From contig NC_090443.1 in assembly GCF_031143425.1 (NCBI RefSeq), forward strand, positions 1,056,469,554 through 1,056,533,553: a stretch of DNA of 64,000 nucleotides, written 5' to 3'. This DNA is from Pleurodeles waltl (lineage: Eukaryota; Chordata; Amphibia; Caudata; Salamandridae). The notes beneath the pieces are model-generated. The model saw only the letters and a program-made list of their open reading frames with translations, was not told the DNA's origin and searched no databases. Numbering within the stretch: position 1 is the stretch's first letter; each line of letters starts with the position of its first letter. A program made the translations under genes and the position numbers. This document shows positions 49,154 through 62,900 of this stretch, piece after piece.

Positions 49154-52100
49154 GTGGTGCTGCGGCCGTGGGGGGCGAGCTCTAGACCTAAGGCAGGTCA
49201 GAGGTCGCTCACTCGCGACGCGCAGCGCCAGCCATTAAGAAGGGAGGGGGGAGGGAGGAGCAGCTGGGAGGCGGGAGGGAGCGGCGAATGGGGGCGCGAG
49301 GGGGGTGGGGCCGCAGGGAGGCAGCGGTAAGGGGAGATCAGCAAGGGGGAGTGCCCAAGGGGCGAAAAAACCACGGAAAAAGGCACAAAACAGTGAGGAA
49401 AAAAGTTTAACAACAGGCACAAAATACAATTATAGCACAAGTTACAATCGGGGTACAGCAATCAGAGGGGCACAGCGGGGCAGAAGCGCAAGGAGGCAAG
49501 GCGCTGAAATTTGGAAAAAAACACTTACAGGACGGCGAAAAGCAGCACAATCAGAAGGGGAACAACGGGGGCAGACGCGCAAGGGGGCAAGGCGCTGAAA
49601 ATTAGAAAAACAACTTACAGGACGGCGAAAAGTGGCACACGGGTCAAGTGAAGCCTACAAGAGCCCACTAGACACCAGGGATGAGGCGCAGGAGGATGCC
49701 TGCGGGTGGAGGAGGGCCTCGAACACGCTAACAGCAGCGTGGGTGGGGGTCAGGAGACAGCAGGGTGGTGCTTCGGCCGTGGGGGGCGAGCTCTAGACCT
49801 AAGGCAGGTCAGAGGTCGCTCACTCGCGACGCGCAGCGCCAGCCATTAAGAAGGGAGGGGGGAGGGAGGAGCAGCTGGGAGGCGGGAGGCGGGAGGGAGC
49901 GGCGAATGGGGGCACGAGGGGGGCGGGGCCGCAGGGAGGCAGCGGCAAGAGGAGATCAGCAAGGGGGAGCGCCCAAGGGGCGAATAAAACAGGGAAAAAG
50001 GCACAAAACAGTAAGGAAAAAAGTTTAACAACAGGCACACAATACAATTATGGCACAAGTTACAATCGGGGTACAGCAATCAGAGGGGCACAGCGGGGGC
50101 AGACGCGCAAGGGGGCAAGACGCTGAAAATTAGAAAAACAACTTACAGGACGGCGAAAAGCGGCACACGGGTCAAGTGAAGCTTACAAGAGCCCACTAGA
50201 CACCAGGGATGAGGCGCAGGAGGATGCCTGCGGGTGGAGGAGGGCCTCGAACACGCTAACAGCAGCGTGGGTGGGGGTCAGGGGCAGGAGACAGCAGGGT
50301 GGTTCTGCGGCCGTGGGGGGCGAGCTCTAGACCTAAGGCAGGTCAGAGGTCGCTCACTTGCGACGCGCAGCGCCAGCCATTAAGAAGGGAGGGTGGAGGG
50401 AGGAGCAACTGGGAGGCGGGAGGCGGGAGGGAGCGGCGAATGGGGGCGCGAGGGGGGCGGGGCCACAGGGAGGCAGCTGCAAGGGGAGATCAGCAAGGGG
50501 GAGCGCCCAAGGGGCGAAAAAAACAGGGAAAAAGGCACAAAACAGTAAGGAAAAAAGTTTAACAACAGGCACAAAATACAATTATGGCACAAGTTACAAT
50601 CGGGGTACAGCAATCAGAGGGGCACACCGGGGGTAGAAGCGCAAGGAGGCAAGGCTCTGAAATTTGGAAAAAAACAGTTACAGGACAGCGAAAAGAGGCA
50701 CAATCAGAAGGGACACAACGGGGGCAGACGCGCAGGGGTGCAAGGTGCTAAAAATTAGAAAAACAACTTACAGGACGGCGAAAAGCGGCACACAGGTCAC
50801 GTGAAGCATACAAGAGCCCACTAGACACCAGGGATGAGGCGCAGGAGGATGCCTGCGGGTGGAGGAGGGCCACGAACACGCTAACAGCAGCGTGGGTGGG
50901 GGTCAGGGACAGGAGACAGCAGGGTGGTGCTGCGGCCGTGGTGGGCGAGCTCTAGACCTAAGGCAGGTCAGAGGTCGCTCACTCGCGACGCGCAGCACCA
51001 GCCATTAAGAAGGGAGGGGGGGAGGGAGGAGCAGCTGGGAGGCGGGAGGCGGGAGTGAGCGGCGAATGGGGGCGCAAGGGGGGTGGGGCCACAGGGAGGC
51101 ATCGGTAAGGGGAGATCAGCAAGGGGGAGTGCCCAAGGGGCGAAAAAACCAGGGAAAAAGGCACAAAACAGTAAGGAAAAAAGTTTAACAACAGGCACAA
51201 AATACAATTATGGCACAAGTTACAATCGGGGTACAGCAATCAGAGGGGCACAGCGGGGCAGAAGCGCAAGGAGGCAAGGCGCTGAAATTTGGAAAAAAAC
51301 ACTTACAGGACGGCGAAAAGCAGCACAATCAGAAGGGGCACAACGGGGGCAGACGCGCAAGGGGGCAAGGCGCTGAAAATTAGAAAAACAACTTACAGGA
51401 CGGTGAAAAGTGGCACACGGGTCAAGTGAAGCCTACAAGAGCCCACTAGACACCAGGGATGAGGCGCAGGAGGATGCCTGCGGGTGGAGGAGGGCCTCGA
51501 ACACGCTAACAGCAGCGTGGGTGGGGGTCAGGGGCAGGAGACAGCAGGGTGGTGCTGCGGCCGTGGGGGGCGAGCTCTAGACCTAAGGCAGGTCAGAGGT
51601 CGCTCACTCGCGACGCGCAGCGCCAGCCATTAAGAAGGGAGGGGGGAGGGAGGAGCAGCTGGGAGGCGGGAGGCGGGAGGGAGCGGCGAATGAGGGCACG
51701 AGGGGGGCGGGCCGCAGGGAGGCAGCGGCAAGGGGAGATCAGCAAGGGGGAGCGCCCAAGGGGCGAAAAAACCAGTGAAAAAGGCACAAAACAGTAAGGA
51801 AAAAAGTTTAACAACAGGCACACAATACAATTATGGCACAAGTTACAATCGGGGTACAGCAATCAGAGGGGCACAGCGGGGGCAGACGCGCAAGGGGGCA
51901 AGGCGCTGAAAATTAGAAAAACAACTTAGAGGACGGCGAAAAGCGGCACACGGGTCAAGTGAAGCTTACAAGAGCCCACTAGACACCAGGGATGAGGCGC
52001 AGGAGGATGCCTGCGGGTGGAGGAGGGCCTCGAACACGCTAACAGCAGCGTGGGTGGAGGTCAGGGGCAGGAGACAGTAGGGTGGTTCTGCGGCCGTGGG

Positions 52101-55100
52101 GGGCGAGCTCTAGACCTAAGGCAGGTCAGAGGTCGCTCACTTGCGCCGCACAGCGCCAGCCATTAAGAAGGGAGGGTGGAGGGAGGAGCAACTGGGAGGC
52201 GGGAGGGAGCGGCGAATGGGGGCGCGAGGGGGGCGGGGCCACAGGGAGGCAGCTGCAAGGGGAGATCAGCAAGGGGGAGCGCCCAAGGGGCGAAAAAAAC
52301 AGGGAAAAAGGCACAAAACAGTAAGGAAAAAAGTTTAACAACAGGCACAAAATACAATTAAGGCACAAGTTACAGTCGGGGTACAGCACTCAGAGGGGCA
52401 CAGCGTGGCAGAAGCGCAAGGAGGCAAGGCGCTGAAATTTGGAAAAAAACACAGGACGGCGAAAAGTGGCACAATCAGAAGGGGCACAACGGGGGCAGAC
52501 GCGCAAGGGGGCAAGGCGCTGAAAATTATAAAAACAACTTACAGGACGGCGAAAAGCGGCACACGGGTCAAGTGAAGCTTACAAGAGCCCACTAGACACC
52601 AGGGATGAGGCGCAGGAGGATGCCTGCGGGTGGAGGAGGGCCTCGAACACGCTAACAGCAGCGTGGGTGGGGGTCAGGGGCAGGAGACAGCAGGGTGGTG
52701 CTGCGGCCGTGGGGGGCGAGCTCTAGACCTAAGGCAGGTCAGAGGTCGCTCACTCGGGACGCGCGGCGCCAGCCATTAAGAAGGGAGGGGGGAGGTAGGA
52801 GCAGCTGGGAGGCGGGAGGTGGGAGGGAGCGGCGAATGGGGGCACGAGGGGGGCGGGGCCGCAGGGAGGCAGCGGCAAGGGGAGATCAGCAAGGGGGAGC
52901 GCCTAAGGGGCGAAAAAAACAGGGAAAAAGGCACAAAACAGTAAGGAATAAAGTTTAACAACAGGCACAAAATACAATTAAGGCACAAGTTACAATCGGG
53001 GTACAGCACTCAGAGGGGCACAGCGTGGCAGAAGCGCAAGGAGGCAAGGCGCTGAAATTTGGAAAAAAACACAGGACGGCGAAAAGTGGCACAATCAGAA
53101 GGGGCACAACGGGGGCAGACGCGCAAGGGGGCAAGGCGCTGAAAATTATAAAAACAACTTACAGGACGGCGAAAAGCGGCACACGGGTCAAGTGAAGCTT
53201 ACAAGAGCCCACTAGACACCAGGGATGAGGCGCAGGAGGATGCCTGCGGGTGGAGGAGGGCCTCGAACACGCTAACAGCAGCGTGGGTGGGGGTCAGGGG
53301 CAGGAGACAGCAGGGTGGTGCTGCGGCCGTGGGGGGCGAGCTCTAGACCTAAGGCAGGTCAGAGGTCGCTCACTCGGGACGCGCGGCGCCAGCCATTAAG
53401 AAGGGAGGGGGGAGGTAGGAGCAGCTGGGAGGCGGGAGGTGGGAGGGAGCGGCGAATGGGGGCACGAGGGGGGCGGGGCCGCAGGGAGGCAGCGGCAAGG
53501 GGAGATCAGCAAGGGGGAGCGCCTAAGGGGCGAAAAAAACAGGGAAAAAGGCACAAAACAGTAAGGAATAAAGTTTAACAACAGGCACAAAATACAATTA
53601 TGGCACAAGCTACAATCGGGGTACAGCAATCAGAGGGGCACAGCGGGGGAAGAAGCGCAAGGAGGCAAGGCGCTGAAATTTGGAAAAAAACACTTACAGG
53701 ACGGCGAAAAGCGGCACAACCAGAAGGGGCACAACGGGGGCAGACGCGCAAGGGGGCAAGGCGCTGAAAATTAGAAAAACAACTTACAGGACGGCGAAAA
53801 GCGGCACACGGGTCAAGTGAAGCTTACAAGAGCCCACTAGACACCAGGGATGAGGCGCAGGAGGATGCCTGCGGGTGGAGGAGGGCCTCGAACACGCTAA
53901 CAGCAGCGTGGGTGGGGGTCAGGGGCAGGAGACAGCAGGGTGGTGCTGCGGCCGTGGGGGGCGAGCTCTAGACCGAAGGCAGGTCAGAGGTCGCTCACTC
54001 GCGACGCGCAGCGCCAGCCATTAAGAAGGGAGGGGGAGGGAGGAGCAGCTGGGAGGCGGGAGGCGGGAGGGAGCGGCGAATGGGGGCACGAGGGGGGCGG
54101 GGCCGCAGGGAGGCAGCGGCAAGGGGAGATCAGCAAGGGGGAGCGCCCAAGGGGCGAAAAAACCAGGGAAAAAGGCACAAAACAGTAAGGAAAAAAGTTT
54201 AACAACAGGCACACAATACAATTATGGCACAAGTTACAATCGGGGTACAGCAATCAGAGGGGCACAGCGGGGGCAGACGCGCAAGGGGGCAAGGCGCTGA
54301 AAATTAGAAAAACAACTTACAGGACGGCGAAAAGCGGCACACGGGTCAAGTGAAGCTTACAAGAGCCCACTAGACACCAGGGATGAGGCGCAGGAGGATG
54401 CCTGCGGGTGGAGGAGGGCCTCGAACACGCTAACAGCAGCGTGGGTGGGGGTCAGGGGCAGGAGACAGCAGGGTGGTTCTGCGGCCGTGGGGGGCGAGCT
54501 CTAGACCTAAGGCAGGTCAGAGGTCGCTCACTTGCGACGCGCAGCGCCAGCCATTAAGAAGGGAGGGTGGAGGGAGGAGCAACTGGGAGGCGGGAGGCGG
54601 GAGGGAGCGGCGAATGGGGGCACGAGGGGGCGGGGCCACAGGGAGGCAGCTGCAAGGGGAGATCAGCAAGGGGGAGCGCCCAAGGGGCAAAAAAACAGGG
54701 AAAAAGGCACAAAACAGTAAGGAAAAAAGTTTAACAACAGGCACAAAATACAATTAAGCCACAAGTTACAATCGGGGTACAGCAATCAGAGGGGCACAGC
54801 GTGGAAGAAGCGCAAGGAGGCAAGGCGCTGAAATTTGGAAAAAAACACAGGACGGCGAAAAGTGGCACAATCAGAAGGGGCACAACGGGGGCAGACGCGC
54901 AAGGGGGCAAGGCGCTGAAAATTATAAAAACAACTTACAGGACGGCGAAAAGCGGCACACGGGTCAAGTGAAGCTTACAAGAGCCCACTAGACACCAGGG
55001 ATGAGGCGCAGGAGGAGGCCTGCGGGTGGAGGAGGGCCTCGAACACGCTAACAGCAGCGTGGGTGGGGGTCAGGGGCAGGAGACAGCAGGGTGGTGCTGC

Positions 55101-58100
55101 GGCCGTGGGGGGCGAGCTCTAGACCTAAGGCAGGTCAGAGGTCGCTCACTCGCGACGCGCAACGCCAGCCATTAAGAAGGGAGGGAGGAGGGAGGAGCAG
55201 CTGGGAGGCGGGAGGGAGTGGCGAATGGGGGCGCGAGGGGGGCGGGGCCGCAGGGAGGCAGCGGCAAGGGGAGATCAGCAAGGGGGAGCGCCCAAGGGGC
55301 GAAAAAACCAGGGAAAAAGGCACAACACAGTAAGGAAAAAAGTTTAACAACAGGCACAAAATACAATTATGGCACAAGTTACAATCGGGGTACAGCAATC
55401 AGAGGGGCACAGCGGGGGCAGAAGCGCAAGGAGGCAAGGCGCTGAAATTTGCAAAAAAACACTTACAGGAAGGCGAAAAGCGGCACAATCAGAAGGGGCA
55501 CAACGGGGGCAGACGCGCAAGGGGGCAAGGCGCTGAAAATTATAAAAACAACTTACAGGACGGCGAAAAGCGGCACACGGGTCAAGTGAAGCTTACAAGA
55601 GCCCACTAGACACCAGGGATGAGGCGCAGGAGGATGCCTGCGGGTGGAGGAGGGCCTCGAACACGCTAACAGCAGCGTGGGTGGGGGTCAGGGGCAGGAG
55701 ACAGCAGGGTGGTGCTGCGGCCGTGGGGGGCGAGCTCTAGACCTAAGGCAGGTCAGAGGTCGCTCACTCGGGACGCGCAGCGCCAGCCATTAAGAAGGGA
55801 GGGGGGAGGGAGGAGCCGCTGGGAGGCGGGAGGTGGGAGGGAGCGGCGAATGGGGGCACGAGGGGGGCGGGGCCGCAGGGAGGCAGCGGTAAGGGGAGAT
55901 CAGCAAGGGGGAGCGCCCAAGAGGCGAAAAAAACAGGGAAAAAGGCACAAAACAGTAAGGAAAAAAGTTTAACAACAGGCACAAAATACAATTAAGGCAC
56001 AAGTTACAATCGGGGTACAGCAATCAGAGGGGCACAGCGTGGCAGAAGCGCAAGGAGGCAAGGCGCTGAATTTTGGAAAAAAACACTTACAGGACGGCGA
56101 AAAGTGGCACAATCAGAAGGGGCACAACGGGGGCAGACGCGCAAGGGGGCAAGGCGCTGAAAATTAGAAAAACAACTTACAGGACGGCGAAAATCGGCAC
56201 ACGGGTCAAGTGAAGCTTACAAGAGCCCACTAGACACCAGGGATGAGGCGCAGGAGGATGCCTGCGGGTGGAAGAGGGCCTCAAACACGCTAACAGCGGC
56301 GTGGGTGGGGGTCAGGGGCAGGAGACAGCAGGGTGGTGCTGCGGCCGTGGGGGGCGAGCTCTAGACCTAAGGCAGGTCAGAGGTCGCTCACTCGCGACGT
56401 GCAGCGTCAGCCATTAAGAAGGGAGGGTGGAGGGAGGAGCAACTGGGAGGCGGGAGGCGGGAGGGAGCGGCGAATGGGGGCGCGAGGGGGGCGGGGCCAC
56501 AGATAGGCAGCTGCAAGGGGAGATCAGCAAGAGGGAGCGCCCAAGGGGCGAAAAAAACAGGGAAAAAGGCACAAAACAGTAAGGAAAAAAGTTTAACAAC
56601 AGGCACAAAATACAATTATGGCACAAGTTACAATCGGGGTACAGCAATCAGAGGGGCACAACGGGGGTAGAAGCGCAAGGAGGCAAGGCGCTGAAATTTT
56701 GAAAAAAACACTTACAGGACGGCGAAAAGCAGCACAATCAGAAGGGGCACAACGGGGGCAGACGCGCAAGGGGGCAAGGCGCTGAAAATTAGAAAAACAA
56801 CTTAGAGGACGGCGAAAAGCGGCACACGGGTCAAGTGAAGCTTACAAGAGCCCACTAGACACCAGGGATGAGGCGCAGGAGGATGCCTGCGGGTGGAGGA
56901 GGGCCTCGAACACGCTAACAGCAGCGTGGGTGGGGGTCAGGGGCAGGAGACAGTAGGGTGGTTCTGCGGCCGTGGGGGGAGAGCTCTAGACCTAAGGCAG
57001 GTCAGAGGTCGCTCACTTGCGACGCACAGCGCCAGCCATTAAGAAGGGAGGGCGGAGGGAGGAGCAACTGGGAGGCGGGAGGGAGCGGCGAATGGGGGCG
57101 CGAGGGGGGCGGGGCCACAGGGAGGCAGCTGCAAGGGGAGATCAGCAAGGGGGAGCGCCCCAGGGGCGAAAAAAACAGGGAAAAAGGCACAAAACAGTAA
57201 GGAAAAAAGTTTAACAACAGGCACAAAATACAATTAAGGCACAAGTTACAATCGGGGTACAGCAATCAGAGGGGCACAGCGTGGCAGAAGCGCAAGGAGG
57301 CAAGGCGCTGAAATTTGGAAAAAAACACAGGACGGCGAAAAGTGGCACAATCAGAAGGGGCACAACGGGGGCAGACGCGCAAGGGGGCAAGGCGCTAAAA
57401 ATTATAAAAACAACTTACAGGACGGCGAAAAGCGGCACACGGGTCAAGTGAAGCTTACAAGAGCCCACTAGACACCAGGGATGAGGCGCAGGAGGATGCC
57501 TGCGGGTGGAGGAGGGCCTCGAACACGCTAACAGCAGCGTGGGTGGGGGTCAGGGGCAGGAGACAGCAGGGTGGTGCTGCGGCCGTGGGGGGCGAGCTCT
57601 AGACCTAAGGCAGGTCAGAGGTCGCTCACTTGGGACGCGCAGCGCCAGCCATTAAGAAGGGAGGGGGGAGGGGGGAGGGAGGAGCAGCTGGGAGGCGGGA
57701 GGTGGGAGGGAGCGGCGAATGGGGGCACGAGGGGGGCGGGGCCGCAGGGAGGCAGCGGCAAGGGGAGATCAGCAAGGGGGAGCGCCTAAGGGGCGAAAAA
57801 AACAGGGAAAAAGGCACAAAACAGTAAGGAATAAAGTTTAACAACAGGCACAAAATACAATTATGGCACAAGCTACAATCGGGGTACAGCAATCAGAGGG
57901 GCACAGCGGGGGAAGAAGCGCAAGGAGGCAAGGCGCTGAAATTTGGAAAAAAACACTTACAGGACGGCGAAAAGCGGCACAACCAGAAGGGGCACAACGG
58001 GGGCAGACGCGCAAGGGGGCAAGGCGCTGAAAATTAGAAAAACAACTTACAGGACGGCGAAAAGCGGCACACGGGTCAAGTGAAGCTTACAAGAGCCCAC

Positions 58101-59969
58101 TAGACACCAGGGATGAGGCGCAGGAGGATGCCTGCGGGTGGAGGAGGGCCTCGAACACGCTAACAGCAGCGTGGGTGGGGGTCAGGGGCAGGAGACAGCA
58201 GGGTGGTGCTGCGGCCGTGGGGGGCGAGCTCTAGACCGAAGGCAGGTCAGAGGTCGCTCACTCGCGACGCGCAGCGCCAGCCATTAAGAAGGGAGGGGGG
58301 AGGGAGGAGAAGCTGGGAGGCGGGAGGCGGCAGGGAGAGGCGAATGGGGGCACGAGGGGGGCGGGGCCGCAGGGAGGCAGCGGCAAGGGGAGATCAGCAA
58401 GGGGGAGCGCCCAAGGGGCGAAAAAACCAGGGAAAAAGGCACAAAACAGTAAGGAAAAAAGTTTAACAACAGGCACACAATACAATTATGGCACAAGTTA
58501 CAATCGGGGTACAGCAATCAGAGGGGCACAGCGGGGGCAGACGCGCAAGGGGGCAAGGCGCTGAAAATTAGAAAAACAACTTACAGGACGGCGAAAAGCG
58601 GCACACGGGTCAAGTGAAGCTTACAAGAGCCCACTAGACACCAGGGATGAGGCGCAGAAGGATGCCTGCGGGTGGAGGAGGGCCTCGAACACGCTAACAG
58701 CAGCGTGGGTGGGGGTCAGGGGCAGGAGACAGCAGGGTGGTTCTGCGGCCGTGGGGGGCGAGCTCTAGACCTAAGGCAGGTCAGAGGTCGCTCACTTGCG
58801 ACGCGCAGCGCCAGCCATTAAGAAGGGAGGGTGGAGGGAGGAGCAACTGGGAGGCGGGAGGCGGGAGGGAGCGGCGAATGGGGTCGCGAGGGGGGCGGGC
58901 CACAGGGAGGCAGCTGCAAGGGGAGATCAGCAAGGGGGAGCGCCCAAGGGGCAAAAAAACCAGGGAAAATGGCACAAAACAGTAAGGAAAAAAGTTTAAC
59001 AACAGGCACAAAATACAATTAAGGCACAAGTTACAATCGGGGTACAGCGATCAGAGGGGCACAGCGTGGCAGAAGCGCAAGGAGGCAAGGCGCTGAAATT
59101 TGGAAAAAAACACAGGACGGCGAAAAGTGGCACAATCAGAAGGGGCACAACGGGGGCAGACGCGCAAGGGGGCAAGGCGCTGAAAATTATAAAAACAACT
59201 TACAGGACGGCGAAAAGCGGCACACGGGTCAAGTGAAGCTTACAAGAGCCCACTAGACACCAGGGATGAGGTGCAGGAGGATGCCTGCGGGTGGAGGAGG
59301 GCCTCGAACACGCTAACAGCAGCGTGGGTGGGGGTCAGGGGCAGGAGACAGCAGGGTGGTGCTGCGGCCGTGGGGGGCGAGCTCTAGACCTAAGGCAGGT
59401 CAGAGGTCGCTCACTCGCGACGCGCAACGCCAGCCATTAAGAAGGGAGGGAGGAGGGAGGAGCAGCTGGGAGGCGGGAGGGAGTGGCGAATGGGGGTGCG
59501 AGGGGGGCGGGGCCGCACGGAGGCAGCGGCAAGGGGAGATCAGCAAGGGGGAGCGCCCAAGGGGTGAAAAAAACAGGGAAAAAGGCACAACACAGTAAGG
59601 AAAAAAGTTTAACAAAAGGCACAAAATACAATTATGGCACAAGTTACAATCGGGGTACAGCAATCAGAGGGGCACAGCGGGGGCAGAAGCGCAAGGAGGC
59701 AAGGCGCTGAAATTTGGAAAAAAACACAGGACGGCGAAAAGTGGCACAATCAGAAGGGGCACAACGGGGGCAGACGCGCAAGGGGGCAAGGCGCTGAAAA
59801 TTAGAAAAACAACTTACAGGACGGCGAAAAGCGGCACACGGGTCAAGTGAAGCTTACAAGAGCCCACTAGACACCAGGGATGAGGCGCAGGAGGATGCCT
59901 GCGGGTGGAGGAGGGCCTCGAACACGCTAACAGCAGCGTGGGTGGGGGTCAGGGGCAGGAGACAGCAGG
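49154..59969. repeat. 18-unit higher-order repeat, copy 2 (about 10.8 kb)
   Basis: Units start at 49154, 49765, 50299, 50924, 51549, 52082, 52695, 53315, 53940, 54473, 55091, 55709, 56333, 56958, 57571, 58203, 58737 and 59356. The marker order of copy 1 is kept, with one unit gained (52695 and 53315 are near-identical, both with gacgcgcggcgcc and gaggtaggagc) and one lost (no equivalent of 44980). Confidence 0.9.
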
Positions 59970-62900
59970 GTGGTGCTGCGGCTGTGGGGGGCGAGCTCTA
60001 GACCTAAGGCAGGTCAGAGGTCGCTCACTCGCGACGCGCAGCGCCAGCCATTAAGAAGGGAGGGGGGAGGGAGGAGCAGCTGGGAGGCGGGAGGGAGCTG
60101 CGAATGGGGGCGCGAGGGGGGTGGGGCCGCAGGGAGGCAGCGGTAAGGGGAGATCAGCAAGGGGGAGTGCCCAAGGGGCGAAAAAACCACGGAAAAAGGC
60201 ACAAAACAGTGAGGAAAAAAGTTTAACAACAGGCACAAAATACAATTATAGCACAAGTTACAATCGGGGTACAGCAATCAGAGGGGCACAGCGGGGCAGA
60301 AGCGCAAGGAGGCAAGGCGCTGAAATTTGGAAAAAAACACTTACAGGACGGCGAAAAGCAGCACAATCAGAAGGGGAACAACGGGGGCAGACGCGCAAGG
60401 GGGCAAGGCGCTGAAAATTAGAAAAACAACTTACAGGACGGCGAAAAGTGGCACACGGGTCAAGTGAAGCCTACAAGAGCCCACTAGACACCAGGGATGA
60501 GGCGCAGGAGGATGCCTGCGGGTGGAGGAGGGCCTCGAACACGCTAACAGCAGCGTGGGTGGGGGTCAGGAGACAGCAGGGTGGTGCTTCGGCCGTGGGG
60601 GGCGAGCTCTAGACCTAAGGCAGGTCAGAGGTCGCTCACTCGCGACGCGCAGCGCCAGCCATTAAGAAGGGAGGGGGGAGGGAGGAGCAGCTGGGAGGCG
60701 GGAGGCGGGAGGGAGCGGCGAATGGGGGCACGAGGGGGGCGGGGCCGCAGGGAGGCAGCGGCAAGAGGAGATCAGCAAGGGGGAGCGCCCAAGGGGCGAA
60801 TAAAACAGGGAAAAAGGCACAAAACAGTAAGGAAAAAAGTTTAACAACAGGCACACAATACAATTATGGCACAAGTTACAATCGGGGTACAGCAATCAGA
60901 GGGGCACAGCGGGGGCAGACGCGCAAGGGGGCAAGACGCTGAAAATTAGAAAAACAACTTACAGGACGGCGAAAAGCGGCACACGGGTCAAGTGAAGCTT
61001 ACAAGAGCCCACTAGACACCAGGGATGAGGCGCAGGAGGATGCCTGCGGGTGGAGGAGGGCCTCGAACACGCTAACAGCAGCGTGGGTGGGGGTCAGGGG
61101 CAGGAGACAGCAGGGTGGTTCTGCGGCCGTGGGGGGCGAGCTCTAGACCTAAGGCAGGTCAGAGGTCGCTCACTTGCGACGCGCAGCGCCAGCCATTAAG
61201 AAGGGAGGGTGGAGGGAGGAGCAACTGGGAGGCGGGAGGCGGGAGGGAGCGGCGAATGGGGGCGCGAGGGGGGCGGGGCCACAGGGAGGCAGCTGCAAGG
61301 GGAGATCAGCAAGGGGGAGCGCCCAAGGGGCGAAAAAAACAGGGAAAAAGGCACAAAACAGTAAGGAAAAAAGTTTAACAACAGGCACAAAATACAATTA
61401 TGGCACAAGTTACAATCGGGGTACAGCAATCAGAGGGGCACACCGGGGGTAGAAGCGCAAGGAGGCAAGGCTCTGAAATTTGGAAAAAAACAGTTACAGG
61501 ACAGCGAAAAGAGGCACAATCAGAAGGGACACAACGGGGGCAGACGCGCAGGGGTGCAAGGTGCTAAAAATTAGAAAAACAACTTACAGGACGGCGAAAA
61601 GCGGCACACAGGTCACGTGAAGCATACAAGAGCCCACTAGACACCAGGGATGAGGCGCAGGAGGATGCCTGCGGGTGGAGGAGGGCCACGAACACGCTAA
61701 CAGCAGCGTGGGTGGGGGTCAGGGACAGGAGACAGCAGGGTGGTGCTGCGGCCGTGGTGGGCGAGCTCTAGACCTAAGGCAGGTCAGAGGTCGCTCACTC
61801 GCGACGCGCAGCACCAGCCATTAAGAAGGGAGGGGGGAGGGAGGAGCAGCTGGGAGGCGGGAGGCGGGAGTGAGCGGCGAATGGGGGCGCAAGGGGGGTG
61901 GGGCCACAGGGAGGCATCGGTAAGGGGAGATCAGCAAGGGGGAGTGCCCAAGGGGCGAAAAAACCAGGGAAAAAGGCACAAAACAGTAAGGAAAAAAGTT
62001 TAACAACAGGCACAAAATACAATTATGGCACAAGTTACAATCGGGGTACAGCAATCAGAGGGGCACAGCGGGGCAGAAGCGCAAGGAGGCAAGGCACTGA
62101 AATTTGGAAAAAAACACTTACAGGACGGCGAAAAGCAGCACAATCAGAAGGGGCACAACGGGGGCAGACGCGCAAGGGGGCAAGGCGCTGAAAATTAGAA
62201 AAACAACTTACAGGACGGTGAAAAGTGGCACACGGGTCAAGTGAAGCCTACAAGAGCCCACTAGACACCAGGGATGAGGCGCAGGAGGATGCCTGCGGGT
62301 GGAGGAGGGCCTCGAACACGCTAACAGCAGCGTGGGTGGGGGTCAGGGGCAGGAGACAGCAGGGTGGTGCTGCGGCCGTGGGGGGCGAGCTCTAGACCTA
62401 AGGCAGGTCAGAGGTCGCTCACTCGCGACGCGCAGCGCCAGCCATTAAGAAGGGAGGGGGGAGGGAGGAGCAGCTGGGAGGCGGGAGGCGGGAGGGAGCG
62501 GCGAATGAGGGCACGAGGGGGGCGGGCCGCAGGGAGGCAGCGGCAAGGGAGATCAGCAAGGGGGAGCGCCCAAGGGGCGAAAAAACCAGTGAAAAAGGCA
62601 CAAAACAGTAAGGAAAAAAGTTTAACAACAGGCACACAATACAATTATGGCACAAGTTACAATCGGGGTACAGCAATCAGAGGGGCACAGCGGGGCAGAC
62701 GCGCAAGGGGGCAAGGCGCTGAAAATTAGAAAAACAACTTACAGGACGGCGAAAAGCGGCACACGGGTCAAGTGAAGCTTACAAGAGCCCACTAGACACC
62801 AGGGATGAGGCGCAGGAGGATGCCTGCGGGTGGAGGAGGGCCTCGAACACGCTAACAGCAGCGTGGGTGGGGGTCAGGGGCAGGAGACAGTAGGGTGGGT

